A DNA stretch of 64,000 nt. Origin: Zoroaster sp. YZ-2022 (lineage: Eukaryota > Echinodermata > Asteroidea > Forcipulatida > Zoroasteridae). The stretch covers positions 25,073,825 to 25,137,824 of the forward strand of contig CM055816.1 in NCBI GenBank assembly GCA_029582265.1, given 5' to 3'. Each line of letters opens with the position of its first letter. Positions within the stretch are counted from its first letter, which is position 1. Both the position numbers and the translations under genes were made by a program. Of this stretch, positions 20,562 through 33,079 are shown in pieces. Under the pieces are notes generated by a model that was given only the letters and a program-made list of their open reading frames with translations, was not told where the DNA came from and did no database searches.

Positions 20562-22973
20562 TTTTTTGAACACAGGATGAAATATAGGAAATCATGGTAC
20601 TCTAACGATGGGAAGGTCAGAAAGGCGATTGATATTGTTATGTGTAATTCTTAGCTAACTAGGTACTGTATGGATACGAGGGTTGAACTTAAATGGGACT
20701 TTCATAGCGACCACAGACTAGTAAAATCCACCTTTCGAACACCGGTTTGCAAAAAAGATTGGCCGCTTATAAAACGCAAAAAATCTGAGCCTAGATTCAA
20801 GTACAAGGATCTTAGTGAGGATCAGATTGCAGATTTCAATGCCGAAGTTGAAAGACTTATTCTTGAAAAGACCCCAGAAACGGCGGAAGAAATTATCCAA
20901 ACACTCGAAATAGCCCGAAACAACAATCTCCCAAAAGTTCCAAAATCAAGAAGCCACACAAGACCTTGGTCAAATGACCAGATACTGCAAGATTTGCTCA
21001 GCAAAAGGCGAGAAATTCACAGTCGCGGCAGCAAAGCTGAGTACAAAATTGCACATAAAATGGTCCAAAAGAGGGTCACGAAGTTAAAAAATGACTATTA
21101 CAAAGCTGAAGCTCTAACTTTCAACGATGCAGTCATAAGAAACGACATGGAATCAGCTTACAAAACGGCAAAAGCACAAGCCAACGCAGTACGTAAGAAA
21201 CCAACACCCATCGAATGCTCCGGCCTCGCGAAACACTTCGAAAATCATTTCAACCCGACCTTCACCCAACCAACCCCGATCCTACTACAGCGTCCATTCC
21301 CCAAACCAATTATAATCCAAAATCAACGAAGACTCGCCAACAAGAGACGAACTGAAACAAGTCATCAAACAACAAAAGCAGCCTCGACCTGCCGGCGGAA
21401 GTTTTTAAGCTATTGCTAGAATCAGATATATTCATGAAAAATCTACTGAAATTTTTCGAAAATATCTGGAAGACCGAAGAGGTGCCAGCACATTTCGGAT
21501 TAGGTAAAATATCAGCCATTTGGAAAATCAAGGGCTCAATGAAGGATTGTACTAAGTATAGAGGCATCACGCTTAGTAGCATACTGTCCAAGATAATGGT
21601 AGTGATCATAGTACAGAGACTCACAGATGCATATGATGAGGTTTTGGATGAGGGACAATTCGGATTTAGGCCTAATAGAGGGACCACGGACGGGATTTAT
21701 TGTTTGAAAAGATCGCAGCAGTGGGCTAGAAAACATCAGAAGGAGTGGATTGACTTGTCGGCGGCGTTTGACCACATTCAGCGTCAATGGCTGTTCTCAG
21801 CAGTAAGGGTGGGGATAGGGGAATCGAAATTGATAAACTTGCTCGAAAACATGTACTCGACTACAACATGCTTCATGTCAACCAATCCAACCGACACCTT
21901 CAAAACCACCGCCGGAGTCCGTCAAGGCGGCTCAGAAAGCCCATATCTCTTCAACATATACGCAAATCATTGCATGTCAATCTTCTCAAAACTAATCCAC
22001 GAACAAAATATTCCAACATACAAACTCAACTACAGAATTCCCAAAACCTGTTCAGAAACTGGAAAAATAGTGAAAGGCTCAACTGAAATTCCGTACCTAG
22101 GCTACGCTGACGATCTAGTAGTGTATGCGGAAACAGCAGAAGATTTACAGAAAATGCTGATAATAATTGAGTCTATTTTCAGGGGACATGGTTTGACAAT
22201 CAAAGAGACTAAGACCGAGACATTGATATTAAATTGGAAATTGGGAAAAGCAACAGCAGAGGAGATCTACCCGAAAACCATCACAACTTTGAACGAAGTC
22301 GATATCAAGAACTATGAAACGTTCAAATACCTTGGGTCAACAATAATGTATAATGACAGCTCCACTGGGGAAGTTGAAATTGATAACAGGATAACAGCCG
22401 CAACATGCAAATTTTTTGAACTCCGAAAATTCTACACCAATAGAAGCATCAAACTTTCAACAAGAATCATCTTCTTAAACGCATTGGTTAGATCGGTCAT
22501 GACCTATGCATGTCAGACATGGTGCCCGAAGAAGAAGGAATTTAATCAATTGGAATCTGCATACACAGGTTTCCTGAGGTTCATGGTAAAAGGCGGTCAT
22601 CAGAGGGTGAAAGATGCACAAAAGTATGAGAGAGCTGATGGCACGGAGGGAGAATTTAATAAATTTGTACACTCAAATGTGAAAATAAGGGAGATAGCAG
22701 GGTCTGGAAGCATTGTGAGCTACATCAAGAAGCAACAGTACAACTGGATTGCCCACATCACAAGGCAGAAAGACGTCAGAATGACTAAGCAATTAACATT
22801 TGATAATGAAAAATATGTCAAGAAATCTGGGATAACAGAAAATACATGTCGGCAAGTGCTCCTCCACCAAGGAAAAACAGGTAGATACTCAAATGGTAAA
22901 AAGAGAAAGCTTTAAGATCTAATCATTTTAACCACAAAATTCGGTGAATATACGAATGTGGAATGACGACCTA
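20562..22973 (+). mobile_element. 5'-truncated RTE-like non-LTR retrotransposon
   Basis: The boundaries come from comparison with the uninterrupted paralogue at 11800: GAATGTACC/TGACGATGCTTTC there is split here by 2412 bp. The 5' end falls inside the endonuclease domain. The 3' end carries ATGACGACC followed by T and a further ATGACGACG, a short tandem tail overlapping the target TGACGACG. It has no poly(A) tail, which suits RTE-type elements. Confidence 0.7.
20570..22915 (+). pseudogene. Endonuclease C-terminus plus reverse transcriptase (broken by frameshifts)
   Basis: The frame at about 20575-20640 reads KSWYSNDGKVRKAIDIVM and is followed by a stop. From 20670 a 249-codon frame opens with the endonuclease end (DFHSDHRLV motif). 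A frameshift zone at about 21300-21400 leads into a 500-codon frame (21413-22915) that starts only with TTG, so it is a continuation and not a gene start. It holds the RT core: KYRGITLSSILSK, GQFGFRPNRGTTD, motif A IDLSAAFD (Asp 114), motif B GVRQGGSESPYLF, and catalytic YADD at 231-234. The connection domain has FKYLGSTI and RSVMTYACQTW. The product would have copied its RNA at a nicked target. RT catalytic residues are intact, but the endonuclease is missing its N-terminal part. RTE-type is my best guess among non-LTR clades. Confidence 0.75.
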
Positions 22974-23330
22974 TGACGACGCTTTCAATTAGAACGTACA
23001 TATTTTATCAATGAGTTGGGTTAAATGAAGATAGAATGCTCAACTTATGAATTTGAATGTATCTTTGCTGATTGAATGATGATGTAAAGGAGTATTCATT
23101 TTCATATCAAATTGAATGAGTCACGTTTTTAAACTGAATGCAATATTTTGAAATTCATTGGGAAAACCTATAATAAAATGGATAATTCAAATATTAACTT
23201 TAATTCATTTACTTCACAATGTTCATTTACTTCCAAAGAATTTGCATTTAGTAAAATTAATTATTGTGCTTACAAAAGAAGAAAGGCAATAAAGTTGTTC
23301 TTCTATTAATCAATTAAATGTTTATTAAAA

Positions 23331-23838
23331 AAGGTATCCAGTTTCTGTCCATAGGTCGGCTTCAAAATCGGTGACGTGCTATTATTATTTTATTTTTTAA
23401 TTTATTATTTAAAAAAAATCTTTGTTGATGGTGTTGTTTTGTTTTGGTTTGATAATCAGTAAAATACGTAATGCATGTACACACGATCATTGGAACCAGA
23501 CCAAATTTACCATACACAAAATATGGTGGCTAAGAGAGGCCTCACAAATTAGGCAAATGTATGGTTACATATCGTTTCAAATTGAACACCGGCGTTTTCT
23601 CAGACTGCCAGAGCGGCAAGCGTCAGTCCGGTCACCGGGGAACCCCGGAGACCTCGCTCGGCTTCGCCGAAGCCGTTTACGTACACTGGCTACGGTGTAT
23701 GAAACTACCACACTGTGTATGGATGCAGGTGTGATGAATGGTTTGGCAAGCCTCCTTTTAATTATTGAACTACCCAAACTTCCCCTTGTGGAAAACGTAT
23801 TAATTTTTTTGAATTTGTTATCCCTCTCTATAATTTAG
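23331..23838 (+). repeat. Repeat family R, copy 2
   Basis: The lead (CCAGTTTCTGTCCATAGGTC) and body (AGAGAGGCCTCACAAATTAG onward) are separated by about 150 bp of T-rich and ACCATACACAAAATATGG sequence that is lacking at 48950. The perfect hairpin CGGCTTCG-C-CGAAGCCG is at 23659-23675. Confidence 0.75.
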
Positions 23839-23937
23839 TTTTTTCATTAATAAATTAAATGTTAAATAATTTCTTGTTAAAATAAAAGTTGATCTCATGA
23901 TGTAATTGGAAAGACGTTTTTTCTGCAAATGTATTTC

Positions 23938-24230
23938 TTGATCGCTCGAATATACTCACATGTGTGTGCACGTGTATTTGTATAACGTGTATATACATAT
24001 ACGTGTACACGAAGAAACACGATGTATACGTGTGTACACGAAGAAACACGAACATGCCTCGGAATTTTCTGTTTCAGATACGAATAGCTCAGAAATATCA
24101 TTCTTTGATATATCAATTGACATGGGCAGATACTGCATGTTGATAACGGATAATTCCGTTGATAACTATATCATTAAGTCTACAAACAATGGCATCAGGA
24201 CAGCTAAATGAGACGTGTGTTCAATTATAA
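23938..24230 (+). repeat. Module T, copy 2
   Basis: CGCTCGAATATACTCACATG, two CGTGTACACGAAGAAACACG-type repeats, then AGATACGAATAGCTCAGAAA and the CATTCTTTGATATATCAATT stretch. It matches 35856-36075 and 1268-1400. Confidence 0.7.
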
Positions 24231-25319
24231 AGGTCTTTATTTTTATTTTATTGTGAACAAGGTAACACATCAAACTAAAGATGTGTCTCTTTTTGAACAG
24301 ACCTCAGAGCTGTTCTGAGTTGAATCTTTTGAGATGTAGGGCCTAAGAGTGTAAATGACAGGTTCATTAACACAGGAAAAAACGATAGCGGCACAAAAGA
24401 AGAAGTTTAGAATATTAGGCGTTAGTGACTTTCATTACTCACAAATGACTTTGAGCAAATTCGTAATAAAACTAAAAAATTACAAATTATGATTAATATC
24501 ACAAACATAACAAAAAATATTTAATGGCGAGTGGAGAAATTACTCTCTGTAGGAAAACAATCTTTAACAATTTTTGGCCCTGTCATGAAAAGATTATATT
24601 TAATATTTATTGATCACTTTAATTGTATCTTTTGAACTACATTTTAATTCCCAGGGACACGAGGGATACCCTGATTAAATATCAGATAGAAATAAATAAA
24701 ATACAACTTGGGAAGCAGCAATCTGAGGATCACTAGAAGAGGATTTCTTGTTATTATAACATTAGATCAAACCACAATAATTTAGCATAATTTTTAGCAG
24801 GAGCACTTACGGAATATATACAGATATGTATACATACCTGTATATAATCTGTAGGTGCCTCTATTGTACGTACAGGTTGAGTCATTATCCTTCTCTCTAC
24901 AATGACACTGGTGGAGTTGGTGGCTCAAGTTTGGTTTGTTTTGTTCGTATATAACATTTAGATTAGACTTAATTAAACCTGACTTGTACACTTCGTCTGT
25001 ATTTTTCAGAATAGACTCACTCCTGAAACTGACCCATTTCGTTTGCACACGTCATCATAACATTATCAATATAGGCATGTGTTATTTACCAATACAAACA
25101 ACATCCGATCGCGACGAGACTTAAGAAGTATGAAATACGAATATTTGCTAATTCTGAAGTTACATAATTATGACGTCATAAGGTGTCAAATTACATATTT
25201 ATAACTTTTTACTTAAGAAACCCTTACGATTGATTCACTTTTATGATGTGTTAGTGAACATTTCATGTGCAGTGTACACGTACATGTGTATACACGCATA
25301 CAAATACACGTGCATACAC
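24231..25319. other. Repeat-derived AT-rich DNA, no gene seen
   Basis: 24215-24310 (ATAAAGGTCTTTATTTTTAT ... GAACAGACCTCAGA) matches 36085-36180. 24650-24830 (CCCAGGGACACGAGGG ... GGAATATATACAG) matches 36175-36350 in reverse orientation. 24375-24560 resembles 45765-45880. No coding region supported. Confidence 0.5.
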
Positions 25320-25622
25320 ATGTGAGTATATTCGAGCGAGGTCTTCAGGGTTCCCTGCCCGGTGTCCGGACTGGCTCTTGCCGCGCTGGCAGGGTGAGGA
25401 AACGCTGGTGTTCAATTTGAAACGACATGTAACCATACATTTGCCCGATTTGTGAGGTCTTTCTTAGCCACCATGTTTTGGTCTTGTTCTAATATAATAA
25501 TTGTGTATACATGTATCACGTATTTCACTGGTTGGCAAAACAAAAAACAATTACCCCCCCCCCCCCAAAAAGTGATGTCACCGCACCGATTTTGAAGCCG
25601 ACCTATGACCAGAAACCGGAGA
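25320..25622 (-). repeat. Repeat family R/T hybrid, reverse orientation
   Basis: Read on the minus strand this is the R lead (GACCAGAAACCGG complement), AGGCCTCACAAATCGGGC, the R body 5' half to CCTCGCTCG, then a direct switch into module T. It therefore lacks the R 3' half. A C run at 25554-25566 interrupts it. Confidence 0.7.
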
Positions 25623-25859
25623 GTTTTTTGGCCATAGATAAGAGCCAATTACTTATTTTAACTAGCTCAGTGTTTAAAATACGAGCTGTATTATTTACAT
25701 TGTGATGGGTATAAATTAAACTTGTATCATCAGCAAATAAACAAAAGGTTATAATTTAGGATGCCTTCGCTACATCCCTGGTTATAACAATTCTATTAAA
25801 GATGAGATATGAGTCATTACTGTGTCGGATGCAATACTAAGTCAATAGTGGATTTATTT

Positions 25860-25908
25860 ATTTTATTAAATTTTTGTATTTTTGTATTTTTGTATTTTTG
25901 TATTTTTT
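25860..25908 (+). repeat. Short (ATTTTTGT)n tandem repeat
   Basis: TTTTTGTA is repeated about five times in a T-rich stretch. Confidence 0.7.
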
Positions 25909-26560
25909 TGTTGGGGGTACAGTACCGTAAATAGGGGCCACAGGGGGCACGTGTCAAAGGTCCATGCCCATCCCCTCCCCCGGTCACCCACCCCCGATCT
26001 GAATTCGGATCCCTAAGAAAGACAAAGGTACCTCAAGTCCCCCCTGAAACTCCTGCTGTCCCTCCCAGAATTTATTGTGTGTTTATCTTTTTTTGGCATG
26101 TGCCCTCTCCTCCACTGGTCACCCTGGTTCCGTAACTGCATAGGGTCAACTGTAATTTCCCTCTTCCTATTGTTTCATGATAAGTTTAATTGTCTAAAAG
26201 GTTGTACAAATCACAAATTAATCCAAATAGAAATTCTTCTCGTTTTCCCCAAAGGAATGTAGGTCCATGGCTGTCAGCCAATCAGAAAACGACATGCTGA
26301 TAATACAATGCGCATGACTCTTTCTATGAGCTACAACGCATATATCATGGGCATAGTCCCCGCTCACTATTCCTTACCAATGCAGAAAACTCGATCACGC
26401 CACCTGCATACAAAGCCAAGCCCTTGACCGACATTGTAACAATTGATTGATAGGCTGGATTGGTTCGCCCATTTGTTGATTGGGAGTTTGAACCTTACAA
26501 CAGTAATCATAGAGACATTAAGAGACTGACAAACCGACCAACTCTCTAAAATCACTAAAA
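25909..26560. other. Intergenic, no gene seen
   Basis: C-rich, low-information sequence near 25920-26060, followed by ordinary sequence. A CCAATCAG motif occurs at 26278 but nothing around it supports a promoter. Confidence 0.4.
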
Positions 26561-27215
26561 TCACTAATTTATCTTACGAACAGACAAACACTAATCCAAC
26601 ATACTAACAGACAAACAAACAACCACTAATTCATCTTACGAACATACAAACAAACACCAATCCAACTTACGAACAGACAAATAAACACAATCCAACTTAC
26701 GAGCATACAAACAAACACTAATCCATCTTACGAACAGACAAACAAACACCAATCAAACTTACGAACATACAAACAAACACCAATTCAACTTACGAACAGA
26801 CAAACAAACACAATCCAAATTACGAGCATACAAACAAACACTAATCCATCTTACGAACAGACAAACAAACACCAATCAAACTTACGAACAGACAAACAAA
26901 CACTAATCCAACTTACGAGCATACAAACAAACACTAATCCATCTTACGAACATACAAACAAACACCAATCCAACTTACGAACATACAAACAAACACCAAT
27001 CCAACTTACGAACAGACAAACAAACACCAATCCAACTTACGAACATACAAACAAACACCAATCCAACTTACGAACATACAAACAAACACCAATCCAACTT
27101 ACGAACATACAAACAAACACTAATCCAACTTACGAACAGACAAACAAACACTAATCCATCTTACGAACAGACAAGCAAACACCAATCATCCAACTTACGA
27201 ACAGACAACAAATAC
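26560..27215 (+). repeat. 31-bp tandem array (CTTACGAACAKACAAACAAA family)
   Basis: About 20 imperfect units of the form AACTTACGAACA(T/G)ACAAACAAACACCAATCC. Units vary between CATAC and CAGAC and between CCAATCC and CTAATCC. Some are shortened (ACACAATCC), which makes period lengths of about 29-31. Non-coding. Confidence 0.85.
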
Positions 27216-27318
27216 ACTCAAAAGGCAAATACACAGTAAGTCCGATGAAAGGACAAACGAACAGAACAAATAAGATAAATAGACAAGCAGATAACGCAAG
27301 AGGCGGACAGAAGTTCTG

Positions 27319-27380
27319 TCCCAATGGCTGTTACATGAATTATATTATGTCCCAACGGCTGTTACATGAATTATATTATT
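27319..27380 (+). repeat. 31-bp doublet
   Basis: CCCAA(T/C)GGCTGTTACATGAAT TATATTAT is present twice head to tail. Confidence 0.6.
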
Positions 27381-28379
27381 GCAAACAAACAACACTTCAG
27401 ATTCGGACTACATGTAATAACCTCGTCCACAAGAAATGGAATACAATGAAAAAGAAGTGCTGTCAATAGCTGTTTCATGTAAGTTTTGTTTGCAACCAAA
27501 CGTACCTATATTAAAAAAAAAAAGGTATGCGTATACATAGTCCGTTTGATGGCTGGGCAGCGATTCTTAGAAGTGTGTGTATGTGGGGGGGGGGGGGGGA
27601 ATAGAGGGACACTGTATGTCCCCCAATAATTATGTCCCGCCTATAATTATCACCGAAAATAACCCGTTCACATCGCACAAATAATTACATTGTTCTGTTT
27701 TATTACAGACAACCCGTTAGCCTATTTAATTATATTTTGTTTCTAAAAGACTTATCATTCCCATATCCGGTATCCCTAGGCATACAATCCCAGTAGCTTA
27801 GCATGAAATCAAGATTGAATCAAAAACTTTGAAATTCACAAATATTTGGAGAGTGTTAACAAATCATAATAAAATAACACTTTCAAATAACTTTGGGGAT
27901 TTCTTGGCTGGAGGTGGGGTAGGGCATCGTCGGCGATCCGGGGACAGGGATATGTCCCCACCCCACCACCCCAATATTTATGACGGGGACGGTAATGGCT
28001 GGCAATACTTCATGAAGTATCTTCCCCTTAAAGACACACAAATTATTACATTATTCCATTGGTTTTACAATTACAGACATCAGTATCAGCGTCTTTACTT
28101 CGGGACATTTTGTTTCTACAAATCTGTATGTTCACCATTCATAATTTTTGGTTTGCATATTTGAAAAGGAACCAAAAACATAATAGGAATAGAAATTTTC
28201 AAAATAATACTAACACATATTCAGAACACACATAATATATTCCATCGTATTTGTAATTACAGACATTAGAGTATAAACCTATTAGTCCCAAAACTCACGT
28301 GACAAAGTAAAACATAAAAAAATGAAACTTCAAATTATTCGGCGAGGGTGGATTGGTGGATGGGGTATGTCCTGCTTTC

Positions 28380-30252
28380 TACTATTCCCCGTAGTAACAA
28401 GAATGTATCGGCGAGTTCATCGGTTGGGTGAGTGGTGTGTCATGGCTCCTGCTTTCTACTATTCCCCCATAGTAACAAGAAAGTATCGGGGAGTTCATAG
28501 GTTGGGTGTGTGGTGTGTCATGGGTCCTGCTTTCTAATATTCCCCATAGTAACAAGAAAGTATCGGGGAGTTCATCGGTTGGGTGTGTGGTGTGTCATGG
28601 GTCCTGCTTCTTACTGTTCCCCGTAGTAACAAGAAAGTATCGGGGAGTTCATCGGTTGGGTGTGTGGTGTGTCATGGCTCCTGCTTTCTAATATTCCCCC
28701 ATAGTAACAAGAAAGTATCGGGGAGTTCATAGGTTGGGTGAGTGGTGTGTCATGGCTACTGCTTTCTACTATTCCCCCATAGTAACAAGAAAGTATCGGG
28801 GAGTTCATAGGTTGGGTGAGTGGTGTGTCATGAGTCCTGCTTTCTACTATTCCCCATAGTAACAAGAAAGTATCGGGGAGTTCATAGGTTGGGTGTGTGG
28901 TGTGTCATGGCTCCTGCTTTCTACTATTCCCCGTAGTAACAAGAAAGTATCGGGGAGTTCATCGGTTGGGTGTGTGGTTTGTCATGGCTCCTGCTTCTTA
29001 CTGTTCCCCGTAGTAACAAGAAAGTATCGGGGAGTTCATCGGTTGGGTGTGTGGTGTGTCATGGCTCCTGCTTTCTACTATTCCCCCATAGTAACAAGAA
29101 AGTATCGGGGAGTTCATAGGTTGGGTGAGTGGTGTGTCATGGGTCCTGCTTTCTACGATTCCCCCATAGTAACAAGAAAGTATCGGGGAGTTCATAGGTT
29201 GGGTGTGTGGTGTGTCATGGCTCCTGCTTTCTACTATTCCCCCATAGTAACAAGAAATATCGCGGAGTTCATAGGTTGGGTGAGTGGTGTGTCATGAGTC
29301 CTGCTTTCTACTATTCCCCGTAGTAACAAGAAAGTATCGGGGAGTTCATAGGTTGGGTGTGTGGTGTGCCATGGCTCCTGCTTTCTACTATTCCCCCATA
29401 GTAACAAGAAAGTATCGGGGAGTTCATAGGTTGGGTGAGTGGTGTGTCATGAGTCCTGCTTTCTACTATTCCCCGTAGTAACAAGAAAGTATCGGGGAGT
29501 TCATAGGTTGGGTGTGTGGTGTGCCATGGCTCCTGCTTTCTACTATTCCCCCATAGTAACAAGAAAGTATCGGGGAGTTCATAGGTTGGGTGAGTGGTGT
29601 GTCATAAGTCCTGCTTTCTACTATTCCCCGTAGTAACAAGAAAGTATCGGGGAGTTCATAGGTTGGGTGTGTGGTGTGTCATGGGTCCTGCTTTCTACTG
29701 TTCCCCTATAGTAACAAGAAAGTATTGGGGAGTTCATAGGTTGGGTGTGTGGTGTGTCATGGCTTCTGCTTTCTACTATTCCCCATAGTAACAAGAAAGT
29801 ATCGGGGAGTTCATAGGTTGGGTGTGTAGTGTGTCATGGGTCCTGCTTTCTACTATTCCCCCATAGTAACAAGAAAGTATCGGGGAGTTCATAGGTTGGG
29901 TGTGTGGTGTGTCATGGCTCCTGCTTTCTACTGTTCCCCGTAGTAACAAGAAAGTATCGGGGAGTTCATAGGTTGGGTGTGTGGTGTGTCATGGGTCCTG
30001 CTTTCTACTATTCCCCCATAGTAACAAGAAAGTATCGGGGAGTTCATAGGTTGGGTGTGTGGTGTGTCATGGCTCCTGCTTTCTACTGTTCCCCGTAGTA
30101 ACAAGAAAGTATCGGGGAGTTCATAGGTTGGGTGTGTGGTGTGTCATGGGTCCTGCTTTCTACTATTCCCCGTAGTAACAAGAAAGTATTGGGGAGTTCA
30201 TAGGTTGGGTGTGTGGTGTGTCATGGGTCCTGCTTTCTACTATTCCCCCATA
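28380..30252 (+). repeat. 77/78-bp minisatellite, about 24 units
   Basis: Each unit contains GTAACAAGAAAGTATCGGGG, AGTTCATAGGTTGGGTG and GTCATGG(G/C)TCCTGCTTTCTA, followed by either TTCCCCGTA (77 bp) or TTCCCCCATA (78 bp). Units vary at a few fixed positions (CAT(A/C)GG, GTG(T/A)GTGG, GGG/GGC TCC). Long frames on both strands are by-products of the 78-bp (26-codon) period. Copy D2 has only about 3 units. Confidence 0.9.
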
Positions 30253-30837
30253 GTAACAAAAAAATGCCACAACTGACATGACAAGAAGACAACAAAGTGT
30301 AAAGGAAGAATCTCTCTCAAACTTGTTTCATAACTTAGTGTTTACATACAAACTTAAGAGTCAAGTACATGTACAGTCACGTGAAGAGATACATGGGCAG
30401 ATAGAAGGCCATATAGACAATAGAGAAGGAGAGGAAGTAGTTCTCTGACAGTAGTCATGTGTTTACACTGCACAAGCATCGTACCTCTCACAAACACAAT
30501 AGAGTAGGCAATATGCAATATCAATTGTCGTTATTGCATATATGGCGTAAGAACGATAAGCAGAAGCTTATGAAAAGATTTATCTCGACTTGAATGAATT
30601 GCTACGAGGGTCTTATTGATTATTAAATAGGCATATATATTAAATTGTGTCTCGTTGCAGTAGCCTTGATGTTAGGTAGACAGACTGAAATGAAATAAGA
30701 TGAGTTTTAAAGGCAATGTGTGTAGGTGTTCTTGAAAATTTAAACAATTTCAAATTTTAAATAATGAATAATTTACCACCGTTTCACATAAACTTACTCA
30801 GTGCAAGGTTGATGGCTATCGAATTTACTTCTAAATT

Positions 30838-30839
<2 letters not shown>

Positions 30840-30927
<88 letters not shown>
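30840..30927. repeat. (TA)n microsatellite
   Basis: About 43 uninterrupted TA dinucleotides; the allele in D copy 2 (40317-40381) is about 32. Confidence 0.95.
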
Positions 30928-30930
<3 letters not shown>

Positions 30931-31528
30931 TTAACTGTTATTCCCCAATGTAAGTCAGAATTAAAATTGTTAATTAAATGTCCCCTTTAAGTTTGAATAT
31001 AGTGATGTCAAATAAGTTTTAACATGAAAAATTACTGTGAATAACTTTAGTGCAAACAATAGCCCGCACTATGCTAGATAAAATCGCAATGCCGCGAAGG
31101 TAAAAACCAAAAGTATTACAAAAACAATGCAGGTCTAAAATAAAGATTTGGATAAGTTGCGTCATAATTTAGTCTCCCATTTGGCTTAAATACATTGTTA
31201 AAAATATAGAATCAGGTGAGAAACATTAAAACATGATGACAATACTTTTGAAAATGTTTGGGAGTTAAAGGATAATTTTTGAAAATTGTTTTTTCATTTC
31301 GAGGGGAAGTTTCTCACAACCACATCCCCCCTCGTTAGGCGATTTTTCGGGGAATTTTTGTTCACGACTACCTCCCAAAATTTCTCACGCCTTCTTCACC
31401 CTCATCCAGGTGTTAAATTGTGTACCACCGCTGAAGTCAGTCGGCAAATTGGCTTCCACACCCCCTCGCCCACCCACACCCTATCATTTTCTCACGCCTT
31501 AAATACATGGTTAAAAATGTCCCACCCC

Positions 31529-31973
31529 CACACCATCCCATCCCCACACCATCCCATCCCCACACCATCCCACCTCCACACCATCCCACCTCAACACCAT
31601 CACACCCCCACACCATCCCACCTCCACACCATCCCACCTCCACACCATCCCACCTCCACACCATCACACCCCACACCATCCCACCCACACACCATCCCAC
31701 CCACACACCATCCCACCCCTACAGCATCCCATCCCCACAACATCCCACCCCACAACATCCCACCCCCACACCATCCCACCTCCACACCATCACACCCCAC
31801 ACCATCCCACCTCCACACCATCCCACCTCCACACCATCCCACATCCACACCATCCCACCTCCACACCATCCCACCCCACACCATCCCACCTCCACACCAT
31901 CCCACCCCCACACCATCCCACCTCCACACCATCCCACCCCACACCATCCCACCTCCACACCATCCCACCTCTA
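31529..31973 (+). repeat. 15-16-bp CACC-rich minisatellite, copy 1
   Basis: Tandem CCACACCATCCCACCT units, 15 or 16 bp long. G is virtually absent from the plus strand. The proline/histidine/serine-rich frames on + and tryptophan/glycine-rich frames on - are artefacts of the repeat. Confidence 0.9.
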
Positions 31974-33079
31974 ATGAGACACGGTAGAATAACACCTTTA
32001 AATGATATACTGTCTCTTTAAGACTTACAATACCATCATACATACAGACTGAAAGATGGATAACTAATACTAATTTAACAGTCCTAAAATACACCTACAG
32101 ACAAACAAGTGGACCAAGCAACGAGCAAACAAACCAATCGCAATCCAAACCAACAAAGTCAACCAATCAACAAAACAGTGTTTAAAGCACATGCACAAAC
32201 AGATATACAGACAAACTGTCAGATATGATACATAAACAAGGACAAGTCGGCGAAATCAACTTTTGATCTTTAAACGGGATTTTTAATATTGGTTCGCGGC
32301 GTTCAAACACAAAAAGAAAGCTTACACATATTTGTAATGCTATACAAATCGTTAAAATTGCGTGGGCAAGCACGATCACAGGGATAGAAAGACAAATATA
32401 GCCAAGGCTTGGAGGATGAGATGAAACGGAAGTTATTGTGTTTATGTGCGTGGATGATGTAGGCCTTATTGAGAAGACAAAGGCAGGTTTAGGTACTGAT
32501 AATCGTACACGTTTATTATTTATATCTACAGAGAAGCTTCTGGAAAATTAGCAAAATATTGAGAAAATTACTTTTTACTGGAATGATATGTATCATGCAG
32601 AATAATAATTATGAGCTTTTGCGAGTTTGTTGCTGACAGTAAATTCCTTAGCTGAAAAACAGACAGATAAAACCGTCTGTGGATCTAGGAATGTATATTG
32701 ACCATGATACCCTTTGCGGACCTTTTTTGCCTTGTCCCCATCTTTTTGCCTTGTAACCCCTCCCCCATTCGCCGTCAGTGTATCTGCCCTTGCAAAGAGA
32801 CATTTTGACAAACAAATGATTTTACGAACATTATACTGAACCATCAATCAAACAAAAAAGTGATTAAACACAAATGCACCGACAGACAGAAAGATGACAC
32901 AAATATGGACAGTCGATCAATTTTACATCATTATTTAATGGACGTTCAAATCACATTATTTTAGTGCTCACCATAAAACACAGTCTACGTGTGGAATAAT
33001 TATATGCTGAATAAAAGGTTTTAGCAGTTATCATAGTCAAGTATAATTTAACTCTTACCAATGAATATTATGTGTGAAA

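Larger units (their letters stand above)
20000..22990. mobile_element. Inverted-repeat element V, copy 2, split by a retrotransposon
   Basis: The left end at about 20002-20070 and the right end at about 20517-20561 plus 22974-22990 form the same ~65-bp inverted repeat as at 11235-11818. The RTE-like insertion sits inside the right inverted repeat, after GAATGTACC. Confidence 0.6.
18400..23125 (+). repeat. Composite repeat unit U, copy II, main part (interrupted)
   Basis: Same module order as in the copies at 9140 and 46690. It ends in AACTTACTTATTTT-type flank and GAATGAGTCACGTTTTTAAA near 23120. A retrotransposon interrupts it at 20562-22973. There is no protein of its own. Confidence 0.75.

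Noticed and set aside
23577..23777. Apparently conserved ~66-residue protein (KRRLPKPFITPASIHSVVVS type) in four places
   Set aside because: All copies lie in repeat R and the opposite strand is equally open and similar; conservation follows the DNA repeat.
23855..24211. Cys/His/Tyr/Thr-rich small frames (also at 1045-1353, 3514-4028, 35762-36073)
   Set aside because: They arise from alternating CACGTGTAT-type sequence, which translates to such residues in many frames.
28322..29788. Repeat-protein frames with a ~26-residue period
   Set aside because: The 78-bp units keep frames open by chance, 77-bp units break them, and both strands are open; no start, signal or domain supports a gene.
28380..30252. 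CRISPR-like array
   Set aside because: There are no unique spacers; whole units repeat head to tail, as in a minisatellite, and the genome is eukaryotic.
31286..31987. Long Pro/His/Ser-rich and Trp/Gly-rich reading frames here and at 40790-41606
   Set aside because: They are by-products of the G-free 15-16-bp minisatellite, are open in several frames on both strands, and have no non-repeat coding part.
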